This document shows, one piece after another, positions 1 through 11,634 of a DNA stretch of 64,000 nt. Below the pieces are notes generated by a model. The model saw nothing but the letters and a program-made list of their open reading frames with translations. It searched no databases and was not told the origin of the DNA. Origin of the DNA: Sporothrix humicola (Eukaryota > Ascomycota > Sordariomycetes > Ophiostomatales > Ophiostomataceae); NCBI GenBank assembly GCA_021396245.1, contig WNYE01000032.1, forward strand, positions 310,001 to 374,000, written 5' to 3'. Numbering within the stretch: the stretch's first letter is position 1; each line of letters starts with the position of its first letter. The position numbers and the translations under genes are program-made.

Positions 1-1434
1 GGGCTGCCGCCGCCATCAACAGGCCAGCAGGCAACCGGTCGACGACGGCACATTGTCATTGTAGGCGGCGGCGTCATTGGCGCTACGACGGCCTACTTTC
101 TGACACGCCATCCACGCTACGACCGTGACTTGCACACAATCACGCTGCTCGAGGCTACGGACACTATTGCTGCCGGCGCATCGGGAAAGGCCGGTGGTCT
201 GCTAGGTCTCTGGGCCTACCCGCAAGAGCTTGTACCTCTTTCGTACCGTCTTCATCGTGAACTGGCCGACGAGCATGGTGGTGCTCAACGATGGGGCTAC
301 CGAAAGGTTGGCTGTGGCCATATCCAGGCAGAGGTCAGCCAAGCCGATCTGGACCGGCGAGCGGTGGAGGTGAAGGCGGCCAAGGACGAAAAGAAAGAGG
401 AGGAGAAGGCGGGCCCTGAAAAGGAAGACACAGCCGAGACTAAACCGCCAATACCAGGGACGAGTGCCGATGTAACGGCCGACACATCGTCGGAGGCGCA
501 AAAGGACTGGGAGAAGCTCCCAAAGCAGGACGAGCATGCCGCCAGTCTGCTGTCCCCCTCGGTGCTCCCGCCGGACCTTGACTGGGTTGACCCAACAGTC
601 GTCCAGTCCTACGACCAAATGGGTGCTCCTGGCGCCTACGATACGGCTCAGGTCCACCCCTTCCATTTTACAAAATCCATGGCAGCGCTGGCCTCGGAAC
701 GTGGCGTCGACATCCGGTTGAATGCACATGTTACAAAAATAACGTCCAAGGGCGACGATGAAGCGACTGCCAGCCATACCATCGAATACCTCGACCGCAC
801 ATCCTCTACAACGCAGACGATCACCGATATCACCGATGTGGTCGTCTCTGCAGGACCCTGGACCGGTGTTGTCCTGCCACGCACCAAGATTGAGGGCCTG
901 AGGGCCCACAGCGTCGTCTGGGACGCCGATGTCTCGGCCTATGCCGTCTTCACCGACGTCGGCCTGCCTTCCAACTACATTCCCCAGCACCGCATCGACG
1001 CCGGCCAGAAACGCCGCCGCCACCGTGGCCGTGTTGACCCGGAAATCTATGCGCGGCCCTTTAACGAGGTCTATGCATGTGGCGAGCCCGACTCGAGCAT
1101 CCCGCTGCCGGCCACGGCCGACTTGGTCCAGAGCGACGATCTGCAGTGCGCCGACCTCGTGGCCTACGTGAGCACCTTTAGTCCTGCCTTGGCCAAGGCA
1201 CCCGTCAAGGCCACCCAGGCCTGCTACTTGCCCCGCCACATCCGCTTCGGCGACGAGCGCGGGCCGCTGATCGGCCAGACCGCGACGCCTGGCCTCTGGG
1301 TTGCTTCGGGCCACACATGCTGGGGCATCCAGAACAGCCCGGCGACAGGCTGTCTGATGGCCGAGATGCTGTTGGATGGCAAGGCCACGAGTGCTGATGT
1401 GTCCAAATTTGACCCGCGCAAGTTCAAGGTGTGA
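1..1434 (+). CDS. FAD-dependent oxidoreductase, Tda3-like (5' partial)
   Basis: The reading frame is open from base 1, so the true start lies outside the window; 477 residues are visible. Near the visible N-terminus (about residues 18-28) is the dinucleotide-binding motif IVIVGGGVIGA, followed by an acidic residue ending the second strand (LLEAT) and the block GASGKAGGLLGLWAYPQ, which I associate with the Tda3-like branch of the DAO family. The C-terminal block GHTCWGIQNSPATGCLMAE closes the FAD-binding fold. Between them, at about residues 125-170, is a charged Lys/Glu-rich insertion that looks disordered. DAO-family enzymes oxidise amines or amino acids with FAD; yeast Tda3 is linked to late endosome-to-Golgi traffic and its substrate is unclear, so none is assigned here. 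The gene converges on the minus-strand SPT21-like gene. Family assignment is firm; the Tda3 subgroup is from remembered motif similarity. Confidence 0.85.
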   Translation, partial: GLPPPSTGQQATGRRRHIVIVGGGVIGATTAYFLTRHPRYDRDLHTITLLEATDTIAAGASGKAGGLLGLWAYPQELVPLSYRLHRELADEHGGAQRWGYRKVGCGHIQAEVSQADLDRRAVEVKAAKDEKKEEEKAGPEKEDTAETKPPIPGTSADVTADTSSEAQKDWEKLPKQDEHAASLLSPSVLPPDLDWVDPTVVQSYDQMGAPGAYDTAQVHPFHFTKSMAALASERGVDIRLNAHVTKITSKGDDEATASHTIEYLDRTSSTTQTITDITDVVVSAGPWTGVVLPRTKIEGLRAHSVVWDADVSAYAVFTDVGLPSNYIPQHRIDAGQKRRRHRGRVDPEIYARPFNEVYACGEPDSSIPLPATADLVQSDDLQCADLVAYVSTFSPALAKAPVKATQACYLPRHIRFGDERGPLIGQTATPGLWVASGHTCWGIQNSPATGCLMAEMLLDGKATSADVSKFDPRKFKV

Positions 1435-2024
1435 GCTAAATTGGAGTGTGCGAGAAAGTTTACGAATTGATGAAAAGGGTGCCCCTTGCTGTAAAGGCAC
1501 TCCGCATAATTGGATATATATTTAGGATCACCACACATTTCACATTCTGATGAGAGGCATATATTAGAAGTAATAGATGGTATGCAATAAGCTTTAGTAT
1601 TGTGTATTGTATGTTCTCCTTAGGATTTGCGTGTTTTATAGAAACTTTTAAAATGCTCTGCATTTGAACAATAGGAAATTCGTAAAAAACGGGATAAAAC
1701 GACATGACATGACCATCGCAGGCCCGTATAAGACAAACACAGATATAGTGTGAGTATACATAAAGAGAAAGAAGAGGGATAAATAAGGATGCGTCGCATC
1801 CGGTCCCATGACAGGCGAGCTGAGCCGGGCCTAGCCAAATGAAAATGATAAATAACGCCACCAGGTGGTATAATGAAAGGGAAGAACATAACGGGACAAA
1901 AAGAAGAAATAAGAAATAAGACATGAAACGCTATTCGACGCGAGAGTAAACAAAAGTATGATACAACGAAAAGTAAGAATTTGCCCAGGGTTAAACAACT
2001 GCCATCTAAGACGTCTGGCCGAGC
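1435..2024. other. Convergent 3' intergenic region
   Basis: This is the tail-to-tail spacer between the oxidoreductase (+) and the SPT21-like gene (-). It is AT-rich with short A and T tracts and presumably holds both 3' untranslated ends. I see no gene in it. Confidence 0.6.
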
Positions 2025-5000
2025 TTATCGGCTTCGGCGCTTATCGGCTTCGGCATCCATGGCGTCATTAAAGTCGCTCCACAGGTTCTCGCTGGCCTCA
2101 AATGAGATCGCGCCTCCAAAGGACACGTTCTGGTTGTTGTTGCTGGAGTGCCTGTGGCTGCTGCCACCACCGCTCTTGCGGCCAACAAGGGGCGACGAGC
2201 TAGGCAGTGCCAGGTCTGTGTCGAGGTATGAGCCAAAGTCAAGGTCACCGGTGACGCTGCCAAAGTTGGCGGTCAGGGCATCGCTGTCCAGGTTGGCAAA
2301 TGTGGCGAGATCGAGGTCCGTCAGGCCGTGTGAGGGCGAGCCTGTCGTGAACTCGTTGGCCTCGGACAGCAGCTGGTTGAGTGTCGAGGTCATGGGTGTG
2401 TCAAAGGGCGCCCCGTCGAACTGCAGCGGCACGTGGAGCATGTTCTGGTTCAGCTGGTTCAGCTGGCGACCGGGTGTGGCTGAAGCCAGACGGCGTTGAC
2501 GGCTGGCGCTGCCAGGAGCGGGAACCGAGCGCGGGGTCTTGGAAGGGGTCTTGGACGGCGTGCGCTGCAAGAGCATGAGACCTTCCAAAACAGGCGACTG
2601 GGGGCAAGGACCAATGGTAGTGGTTGAGCGCACAATCGACTTGGAGACGCTTCTGGTGATCGGGCGATGGCTAGGCGTCGGTCGCGTGGGCGTCTTGAAC
2701 GGACCCGCGGCAAACGAGGGCGAGTCCGTGTTGCCGGTCTTGGGCGGAGGCGTGGAAGGGCGTGTCGAGGGAGGCGGCGTGCCAAAGAGATCCTCCATAT
2801 CATCGTCCTGGTCTTGGTCTCGACCGTTGTCTTGACTGTTATCTTGGTCGTTGTCCTGGTCAAGGCTCGTGTCGGCCTCCTCTTCGGCCTGCTCCTTCTC
2901 GGGGCGCGTTGCGACATCCTCAAACTTGGACGCGTTAGCCTTGGCTTTGGGCGAGCCAAGGACGGTTCCTATCACGTTCACGGCCAGCTCGCCAAGCACC
3001 TTAAGAACGCCGTCCTTGCGAGGCGATGGGAAGAGGAGGCGCCGAGTAGTGCCAAAGTGGTCGTCCACGGCAATCGGACTGTCGGCTGTGCCACTGCCCC
3101 TAGAGTGCGTCGAGCCGGGTTGTCCGCGGCGCTCCGCAGATCCGCCACTACCTGAGGCAGGTGCCCGGTTAGACCCTGCCTTAAAACCCAGTAGCTGCAC
3201 AGAGTCATTGGAGTCGTCGGCAGTCGAGTTGGTGTTATCGTTCGCGGTCGTCTGCTTCTTGTTATTGGACTCAGCATTTGTCGCCGGCAGGGGGAGAGTT
3301 GCGGTTGAGGCCGGCGGTGGGGGTGGGGGTAGTGGTGCCGTGGGCGGCGCAGGAAGAAGCTTGGCCAGCTTTGTGGTTGCGGATGCTGCAGGTGGCGTGT
3401 CGGGCAGCACAATATGTGACACTTGCGTGTTGGAGGTGGGAGCGCTGTCCTCGGGGCCTACCGGATCCGTAGTGAAGTAGGCTTCGGACGTCAGTTGGGA
3501 CTGGGGATCGCTCTTGGCCCGAGACTTGCGCGAACGGCTTCTGGGTTGCTGGTTCCGAGTCTGCTCAAGTCGTGTGAGGTCCTTGTCCCAGCGGTCGCGG
3601 GGCCGATGGCTCTTGAACTTGCCAAGCCAAATTCCACAAGCTGTATAGGTTAGACAAAACGCTGTTTGTGTATGGAAAGCTAATAAGATAACCGAAAAAC
3701 AGTGTATACTTACGGTTGCACAGGAGCATTTGCGTCCACAGCTTCCCGTTGTCGGAGCTGTTCAAAGCTTTGCGCACCAGGCGGTACCGGGTGGATTTGC
3801 CCTCAGCATCGCGCTCCAGAATCTCAATAAAGGTAATGGGGCAGTTCTTGTCCGAAAAGTCATAGAATCCGGGCTCGCCGTCGTGCTCCTGCGTCCACAT
3901 TTTGCGCCAGGTCGGGGTCTCGATGGCTCCGCAGTTTTGGCAGTAAGGTGGTGTCTCGCCACTCTGGATAGCCTGCTTGAGTCGTTCGCGAATGGCAGCC
4001 TTGCGGACGAGGTTTTTGCTGGAACGGCCAGTGGGCGCATCTGCATCACTAGGAGGACATGGTGCTTCAGAGAACGCGGTTGGAGGCGGCGGGGGCGCAG
4101 GAAGAGTCAACGGCGGCAGTGCTGGGGGATCACTAGCTGGCACGGTCGTGGCTCTTGTTGAAGGGAATGGCAGAGGAGGCAGCGAGCTCATTACCCGCGC
4201 AACTCCGGCCGCTGGCTGCTGAGGCAGAGTTGGCTGTGCCGAGTCTGTCGGCGTCGAGACGGATCCAGATCCTTCGTTGGACGCCGCAAGGAGCTTTGCC
4301 AGTTCTTTCATATCATCAGGAACATCAATCTGCGAGAACTTTGACGCCTGGTCAGCATCCAAAGGCAGCGAAGTCGACTGTTGGCGGAGCTGTGAAGGGG
4401 CGCGTGGCTCAAAATGAGACTCAGAGTGCGGCTGGTCTGGCAATGGCAAGTTCGCGGGCTCCGAGTTTGACCGCTCCAGTGGCGGGGGAGGTGGCCGGGC
4501 GACCATGCTGCTGGATCTCTGGTTCTTGGGTCTCGGGCCTTGCGGCGGAGGCTTGTAGATGGAGGTCACAGGAAGCAGTTCTGGTGGTCCAGGGTTGATA
4601 GGCCTGAAAGAATACTGCTCTGCGCTTTTGCCGTTCTGTGCAGGGCGCTTGTTTGCCGGTCTGCTGGGTGCCTTCGTTGGCTTATTTGACGAAGTCGTAG
4701 AAGGTGCCGGGGCGGGAGCAGTTGCTGGTGCTGGAGCCTGTGCTGGCAATGGTGCCGGTGGGTTGGTCTCGGCGGTTGATGTTTGCGGCGGTAGAGAAAC
4801 AGGCGCGGCGGTTGGGAGCGGAAGAGGCTGTGCAAACTCCGTGTTTGGCGTCGGCGCAGCAGTCGTCTCTTGCGGTGTAGGTGGCTGCATAAACTTGTCG
4901 TTCACAAGCGAGATCTCGTCGTCGTCAAAGAGGAGGTCGTCCATACCGCCGCTCATAAAGCCGGAGTCGGGTTGAGGCATGCGCATAGCAGGCAGAGGAG

Positions 5001-6745
5001 GGCTCGATGGAACGGGGCTCGACTGCGGCACGTAGCTTGTAGTACGAGGGACCGGGGGCGACGAGTTCATATCTGCCGGGCTGTCCTCGGGCGTGTAGTT
5101 TTCGGGAGAAGGCGCAATCGAGTCGGTAGGCGAACCCGCAGCTGTTGAGCGAGCATACGAGTCTGTAAACGACGTCGAGTCCAGATTGGCCAGCGACCCG
5201 CGACGGGCCTTTTCGGCAATCATCTTCCTGGCATGGTTCTGGCCCAGCCCGCCGGCCTGAGGAACAGGTGTCGGTGCACGTGGAAGTTCCTGCAAATGGG
5301 AGCCTGGTGCCGATGGTCCGTCGGTCGACGGTTGTGGCAAAAGGGGCCGCAGCGTACGCAGGGCACCGGATGTGCTAGCAGCGACACGAAGAGACTCAGG
5401 CGCCGAGTCGAGGGACGACTGTGTAGGGTAGTCTGCCTTTGTTAACTTGACACGCTTCTTCCCGCGAGCATCTTCACCGTCGGCATCCGTCGGCGCCTCC
5501 TCAGCAGCCGAAGTGTTGCCGTCGTTCAAGTTTGACTTTCGTGGGCGTCCACGTGGACGGCCCGTGGGCTGTCTTGAGCGAGAGCGTGGCCGAGATGGAC
5601 GTGCTGGTCGGGTGTTGATTTCTGGCGGTGGTGTGGAGGCTGACATGAGCTCGTCGTTTCCCATAGTAATCGGCGGTGGCGAGACCGAAGCAAAAGGAGA
5701 CGGCTGCTGCTGTGGCTGCTGCTGTTGATATTGCATCATCTGTTGCTGCGAGCCGAAGGATGGAGGGCCACCACGGACAGGAGGATGTGAGGGGGGAACT
5801 GCGGATTTGGAGGATTGGCGGGAGCCTGGCCGAGAGCCTGGCCGCGACATGGCACGCTGGCTGCCCGTATCAAACGAGCCAGCGGCCATACCTGTGGGCA
5901 TGCTGGGCGGATAGGCCGACAGGTCAGGCAGAGCCGGTGCCATGTTTGGTGACTGCTGCTGCATGGTTGATATGCTTGCAGAGCGGCCGAGCATGGGGTT
6001 GGACTGGAGAAAAGAGTTCCATTCGGTGGTGTCGGTGGGTGTCGGGGCGTTGTGCATCTGGCCCTGGCTGGCGTTCATGCCGTTGCTGTTACCACGGTGG
6101 CCGCTGTTGCTGTCGGAACGGGCCATGCGAGCAACCTCGGACAGCTTGAGGCGGACCTCGAGCGTCTCGCGGACACCGTTGCCGAAAAGGGCCATCATGT
6201 TCTTGGTGACGCGGCCAGTGACCATTTTCGGGCCCTCGTCAAACTGCTGAGCAGCCAGTGCGGCCGCGGGGTCCATAACCCACGACAGCATGCCCTGGCC
6301 GACGAGAGGCGTGTCGGGTTCGGAGTAGTCGACGGCGTAGATGGCGTAGTCCATCGCGGACTGGGATGTGAGCTCGGGGCTGCCCTGGGCAATAGCCTGG
6401 ATGCAGAGACGGAGATCGACGATACCGATCCAGCTTCGCTCGTCGATTGGGACCACCTGCACCTGCAGGGTCTGGGGCCAGCGGGCGAGACAGTTGACCC
6501 GGCTGTCCTTGTCGAATGTGTAGAGAACTTTCACTGTGAAGAGGTTAGTTGTCAGGCCAAGATATAAGACATTGAGACATCTCGAGATCACGAGATCATG
6601 GGCCTCAAGAACAGGAACACGGGGACGTACAGGCCATTGGCCGCACTTGCATGCCCATCTCGTCGGTATCGTTTGCCGGCTGCTGACTCGGTGCCGGCGG
6701 CCAGCCATAGGCGGCCGGACTGCCGGTTGTCATGGGAGACGCCAT
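2025..6745 (-). CDS. SPT21/Ams2-like protein with GATA-like zinc finger
   Basis: I model three exons: 6745-6631, 6533-3714 and 3640-2025, giving 1516 residues. Intron 1 (6534-6630) starts GTACGT and ends CTAACCTCTTCACAG; intron 2 (3641-3713) starts GTAAGT and ends CTAACCTATACAG. Joining restores one frame through both junctions. Residues about 39-180 (LKVLYTFDKD, NCLARWPQTLQVQVVP, then a SWVMDP block) match the N-terminal domain of Spt21/Ams2 proteins. An AT-hook-like GRPRGRPRKS lies near residue 362. A GATA-like finger has CQNC at 903-906 and CNPC at 977-980; intron 2 splits the second pair. The rest is Pro/Ser/Gln-rich and probably disordered. Budding-yeast Spt21 activates histone genes with Spt10, and fission-yeast Ams2 is a GATA factor for histone and centromere function; a nuclear role in histone-gene control is inferred. 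The start is the only ATG that precedes the conserved domain without a long non-conserved extension. Confidence 0.85.
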
Positions 6746-9390
6746 GGTCTCGGAGGTTGATTTCAGCAGGACGATGCTGGCAAAGAGAGTTTCCCCATGT
6801 GCAGGCGAGAGAAGTGTCGGTCTGGAGGAGGGGTATCTGAGTCGTCGAGGTAGGGATGTGAAAAGGTCGAAAGAGAAGAGGTAGAGTGGGATGTGGGAGA
6901 AAAAAAGAGGGGAGAGAGAGGGAGAGAAGAGAGGAGTCGACAAGAGATCGTGAGATGAGGAGGAAAAGGAGGTCAAGTCGAGATCATGGAGCGTCGGAAG
7001 CGTAGAGGAAAGAATTAAAGACGGAAAAGGCCAAGGAAAGAGAAAAGAAATGAGATGCAGACAAAAGAAAGCGGGTTCGCGAGAACAATCTGCGGAGCGT
7101 GGTTCAATTGCTTGCACAGATGTGGAATTGAAGAGGCTGGCAGGGCTCAATGCGTCGTTTTCGTGTCGAGACGCTTTTTGGCTCTGAGCTTTGTGGCTCT
7201 TTTGCTGGCAAGTGCCTGCAGTGCGCGTGAAGTTCGCGTCGAGACCTGTTCTTGCCTGTGGTGCTCACGGCCGGGCGCTAATAAATTAGCTGGTCCACTG
7301 GCCGTGTTGTGGGGCAGACAGCAGAAATGCTCTGAGACGTGGTTTCCGTGGCAGAGGCACGGCCCCAGCAAAAAAGCGTACCAAGGGAGGAAATAGTGAC
7401 AGCAAAGTGGAGGCCGAATAAGGGCAGTAAAATTAAAGAGAAGGTGCACTGTCGACAAAGAAAGAAAGAGGAAAGGTGACCGAATAAAAAGAAGGTTTTC
7501 AAATGGGAAGTGACGACACACGACAAACAACAACAAAAATAGGTGCGCAAAAAACAGAGGACTAGACGCGCGTGAGCCCGTCAGAAAACAAAGCGGTCGA
7601 GCCGTCGTTCGGTGGGGTGCATGCTTCGGTGAAATCGCCCTCTCCCTAGCGGCCTTGACCTGGGTCTAAGCAGACGCGCTGGGACACGTGAACGCGCTAT
7701 GGCTACACGACCCAGCTGGCTCAAAAGGCACGAAATCGGGGGTGCTAAATGTGTTGCAGGAAGGAGTGGGGTACCGATGGGGACGGGTTACAGGGGGACA
7801 ACGAGACGCAGGATCTCAGTATCTCAGAATGCAGCGCTCTCAGTGGCGGGCGGCGTGCCTGGGCCGCCCAAGGACGGAAGGTGCGCTGGCGGCAGGTTGG
7901 CCTGGACCTGCCGCACCAGATTGTGTATGGCGTAATGACGGCAAGTGCAAGGGGAAACGCAACAGGCAAGATCGTCTGGTTGGCCGGAGCGTTCGTGCTA
8001 GCAATCGGGCTGGCGAATCATATCTCGAGCCGGTCTAAGTTGTGAAGAAGAGGCTTGAGAAAGTCCGAACAAGATGAAAAGTCGCTCTTTCTCCAGCCAA
8101 AACGGCACTTGGTCTTTTCCTCCAAAGACCTGTCCAAAATCGAGGCGACCGGGGAGGCGATGGGAGCTTGGCAAGAACAAAACAGAAGAGAAAATTAAGA
8201 GGGAAAAAGATGGATTTTGCTCGTCTGCTCGTGGCGGAGGGGCCGGCCGTGGTATTTATACTACCGGCAACATTCGATGCGTAATACTTCTGCAACTGTT
8301 CATGTCTTCTCTCTCTCTCTCTCTCTCTCATCTTGTCATCGTCCTGCCTTCCTCGTCTTCCCTCCGGATGCCGTCTGGTCTTTCCGTTTTTGGATGCAGG
8401 CTTTGTCTAGCCCCCCTTGGTTGCTTCCCATCTCGTCTCATGCGTCGATGCCTCCTAATATCTTGGACCAGCCGCTCCTTCCAAGTCTCACCTTACGACA
8501 TGTGCCTGTGCCTCCTCCCCTTCTGGTGTGTTTTCTCGGATGACTCCAGGAGTGCGTGGCTTTCTGGCATGCTTTGTCTCCAACACCCATCTCCAACCTG
8601 ACCGTCCACCTTGCTACCCCGCTCCTGCCACACTTCCGTTCCTTCCCATCTTTCCACGTCGATGCTGTTGTCTTCGGATTGCACAGGCCGCGATCTCCGT
8701 AAACACCGATGCTAGTTGCCCACCGCTCGTGCACTCCTGCTACCCTTTCTTTTACACCGTTTCCCCCCACTTTCACCATCCCACGTTAAGCAAAAAAAAA
8801 AGTGACGCTCTGATTTGCCGCCATTTTGCTTAACACACAGCCATCAGCCAACGATGAGACTTTGGTGATGAGGGCATTCAACCCGATGATTATTAGGCAA
8901 CCACCACCCCCGCTCCTTCCCCCTTTTCACCGCCATCTTGCCCCCAACAAATCTGCCACGCTACGATGATTAAAAAAAGAAGGCGCGATGCAGCATGTCC
9001 AGGCCGCCACCTTCCCACAATAAGCATTTCGCCAATCACATAACACGATTCCTCGCCCTTGAGAAAAAACGTGACCGCAACCCACTAAATTTCGCACCTG
9101 CCAACAAACGCACTTGCTTTTTAAAAAGTGAGGCTGAATTATGCTCAAATTGCACCGACTTTGTTGATCGACGTTCATCGAAGGTCATCACAACTATCAA
9201 CAGTCAACATGCCGCACGCTTCCTTTCTGCATTTCTATCTTCCTTTGGTGATGATCATTTATTTTTTTTGTACACGAGATCTATGTCTGCATTTTGTTCG
9301 TTCCTTTACGTACACGGCCTTTGCCTATGCAAATGTTTATCCATATATTTATGTTCGTTTCCATCCACGCGCATTCCTCGTACACCGTTC
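6746..9390. other. Upstream region of the SPT21-like gene; no gene seen
   Basis: Bases 6850-7050 are purine-rich on the plus strand, so pyrimidine-rich on the coding strand, as expected for a 5' leader of the minus-strand gene. Bases 8280-8800 are C/T-rich on the plus strand and include a CT microsatellite. Short open frames here show no recognisable domain and no coding-like composition. The 3' end of the hydrolase gene lies just before 9391. Confidence 0.5.
8309..8329. repeat. (CT)n microsatellite
   Basis: An uninterrupted run of about ten CT units in a pyrimidine-rich intergenic stretch. Confidence 0.9.
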
Positions 9391-11034
9391 CTAGTACGTC
9401 CACACAGCCTCGCCCCGCTCGCCCTTGGTCGTCTTGCGTGCAACAATCTCCTCAACAACCTCCCGGACACCCTGCTTGGCGCTGTACTTGCCGACCAGCT
9501 GGTTCACAATCTCACGCTGGGACTTGACGCCGTCGTTGACCAGCAGCTCGACCTCGGCCTCGGAGGGCAGACCAATCTTCAGACTGGCGTACGGGTTCTC
9601 GCGGAAGTCGTTGTCGTTGAGCAGGACAAGGGGCTCGGGGTCAGCCTCGGAGCGGTCGGGCGTGAAGTACGGCTCCGTGATCTTGCCCGAGTCCTCAATG
9701 GCGTCCAACGTCGACGGCTGCCAGTTGGGGCGGCCCTTCTCCTTGCGGATCAGCAGCGACGAGACACCCTCGGTGAAGTCGGGCTGGCGCATGAAGCGGG
9801 CAGCAATCAGGTGCTCGCGCTGGAACGTCTCAGCGATGCTCCAGTTGCCGCCAACGCGCATCTGGCGCAAGCTGACGTGGACGGCCGTGGGCGAGCGGTG
9901 CTGCAGGGTCTTGAGCGTCTTGGTGGCCCAGGTGCGGATGGCCTCGCTGGCGGCGTCGTCGCCCTCAGTCGCGGCCTCGGCCTCCAGAGCACCGACAATA
10001 TCGTTGACGCTGTCGTGGCTGAAGCAGCGGTCAATGGCGCGGCGCAGGTCGCCGGCGATCAGGATTGGCTCCTTGGGCAGGCCCGTCGCGAACTCCTCAA
10101 TGGTGCCGTTGATGGTGGAAAGGCGCGACCCAAGCGAGTCGTAGTCGTGGAAGCGCAGCTCGGACAGACGAGCCTCGAGGCCTGCCAGACTGGTCGAGTG
10201 CAGGTAGTGCGTGGCCAGGCCAGCATAGAAGACGTTGGCGCCCGTCAGGCGCTCGCTCGTCAGGGCCAGGTAGGTGCCGACAGCGCCAGGCAGACGCGGC
10301 AGGAAGAAAGAGCCGCCGACGTCGGGGAAGAAGCCAATGTTCGTCTCGGGCATGGCGAAAACGGTGCGCTCGGTGGCGATGCGGAAGGGAGCGTGGATGC
10401 TCAGACCGACACCGCCGCCCATAGTGATGCCATCCATGAAGGCGACATAGGGCTTCTTGTACGTAGCAATCAGGTGGTCGAGCTTATATTCGAGGGCAAA
10501 GTACTCGGCAGACCACTTCTGGCCCTCGAGGCCGCGCGCATTGGCCTCAGCCAGAGCTGTGACATCGCCACCAGCGCAGAATGCCTTGTCGCCGGCACCC
10601 TTCATGATAACAAGGTTGGCCATGTCCGACTTGGCCCACTCCAGCAGCCGCGGGCCGATCTTGCGGATCATGGAGGCGTTGAGCGAGTTGTACTTTTTGG
10701 GGCGGTTGAGCTCGATGGTGCGCAGGCCGTAAAGGCTCGTGAACAGCACATCTTCGGCCTCGTCGCCGGGCTGCTCCTCCCACAGCTTGCTGGAGACATC
10801 TGTCGCTGCAGACGCCATGGTGCGGGCAGCAGAGGGCGCCGGCGCCAGGATCTTGGCCCGGAGCGGCATAGACGAAGAGAGGGAGGGTGTGCGGGCGGTC
10901 GAGGGGCGGGAGGAGGAGTAGGTCGAGGAGAGCGAGGTCAGGGTGCGACGAGCAGCAAAAGTCGAGCTCGGGCCGGCAGCAGAGACGGCAGAGGCTGCAG
11001 GGCCAGCGCGGCGGAAAAGGGTCCGGGACAACAT
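9391..11034 (-). CDS. 3-hydroxyisobutyryl-CoA hydrolase, mitochondrial
   Basis: This is an intronless gene of 547 residues in the crotonase superfamily. The first ~70 residues are rich in Ser, Ala and Arg with almost no acidic residues, as in a mitochondrial targeting peptide. The oxyanion-hole blocks AFCAGGDV (151-158) and DGITMGGGVGLS (201-212) and the block MPETNIGFFPDVGGS (228-242, with Glu230 and Asp238 as likely catalytic residues) are those of HIBCH-type hydrolases rather than plain enoyl-CoA hydratases. The C-terminal HIBCH region follows. The expected reaction releases 3-hydroxyisobutyrate from its CoA ester in valine catabolism in the matrix. The yeast relative is Ehd3, which has also been found with the mitochondrial small ribosomal subunit. 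An internal Met at residue 73 could start a form lacking the presequence. The next gene, dihydroxyacetone kinase, lies upstream on the same strand. Confidence 0.93.
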   Translation of the reverse strand: MLSRTLFRRAGPAASAVSAAGPSSTFAARRTLTSLSSTYSSSRPSTARTPSLSSSMPLRAKILAPAPSAARTMASAATDVSSKLWEEQPGDEAEDVLFTSLYGLRTIELNRPKKYNSLNASMIRKIGPRLLEWAKSDMANLVIMKGAGDKAFCAGGDVTALAEANARGLEGQKWSAEYFALEYKLDHLIATYKKPYVAFMDGITMGGGVGLSIHAPFRIATERTVFAMPETNIGFFPDVGGSFFLPRLPGAVGTYLALTSERLTGANVFYAGLATHYLHSTSLAGLEARLSELRFHDYDSLGSRLSTINGTIEEFATGLPKEPILIAGDLRRAIDRCFSHDSVNDIVGALEAEAATEGDDAASEAIRTWATKTLKTLQHRSPTAVHVSLRQMRVGGNWSIAETFQREHLIAARFMRQPDFTEGVSSLLIRKEKGRPNWQPSTLDAIEDSGKITEPYFTPDRSEADPEPLVLLNDNDFRENPYASLKIGLPSEAEVELLVNDGVKSQREIVNQLVGKYSAKQGVREVVEEIVARKTTKGERGEAVWTY

Positions 11035-11634
11035 GGGCTCGTGGGTGTTTGGGGTTGGTTGACTGGTGGTGGTGTCTGACAGGCAAAAGAGGGCGACTTC
11101 GAGATGTCAAATCGAAATCTTCTCTTCAAACGTCAGCTCAATTGGCTAATTGGCTCGCTTGCAACAGCTGCCCAGTCGTCGATAGAGGGCGTTGCTCTCG
11201 CTGGTGGGCTGGTGGGGGAATGCGTTTGTGCGTGGGTTGTGTCGGCAATAGTTTTCCCTCGGCCACTGACGTCGAGAACCCAGGATCTAAGGCCGCTTGC
11301 GCAAGATGGGCAGAGAAAAAGCTTCATCCGAGGTCTTGCGGCCCACCTGAGAGCTCAAGCCAATGAGGTGTGAGAAAACAGTGTGAGATCATGTATGACC
11401 CCAACACTGTGTAATTTACACTGTACGCATAAACAATTTCACCTAACTTCATCGCACATTCAACAACCTATCCTTTTATTTACAGCTCACTTGCATTGGC
11501 ATCTCAATTTGAATATCAATTCACGTGGTTTCAACTTGATTAATCTCCCCATTTTCACTTATTTTACTTCAGTAAGCTAACAAATTGGATAAAATATACA
11601 CGGACACAGCCGACTGCCAGCAACACCAGACTAC
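11035..11634 (-). promoter_or_regulatory. Hydrolase promoter region / dihydroxyacetone kinase 3' end
   Basis: This 600-bp spacer separates two genes on the minus strand. The half near 11035 should hold the hydrolase promoter and leader, and the AT-rich half near 11400-11630 the kinase 3' untranslated region. No specific binding site can be assigned. Confidence 0.45.

Noticed and set aside
202..1500. 432-codon minus-strand open frame opposite the oxidoreductase
   Set aside because: Its product has no domain and it mirrors a gene with clear FAD motifs. Long antisense frames are common over GC-rich coding DNA.
8995..11079. 694-codon plus-strand open frame opposite the hydrolase
   Set aside because: It covers the whole hydrolase gene on the other strand. 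The translation is low in aromatic residues and rich in Gly/Ala/Val/Arg/Leu, as expected from reversed codon bias. No domain is seen.
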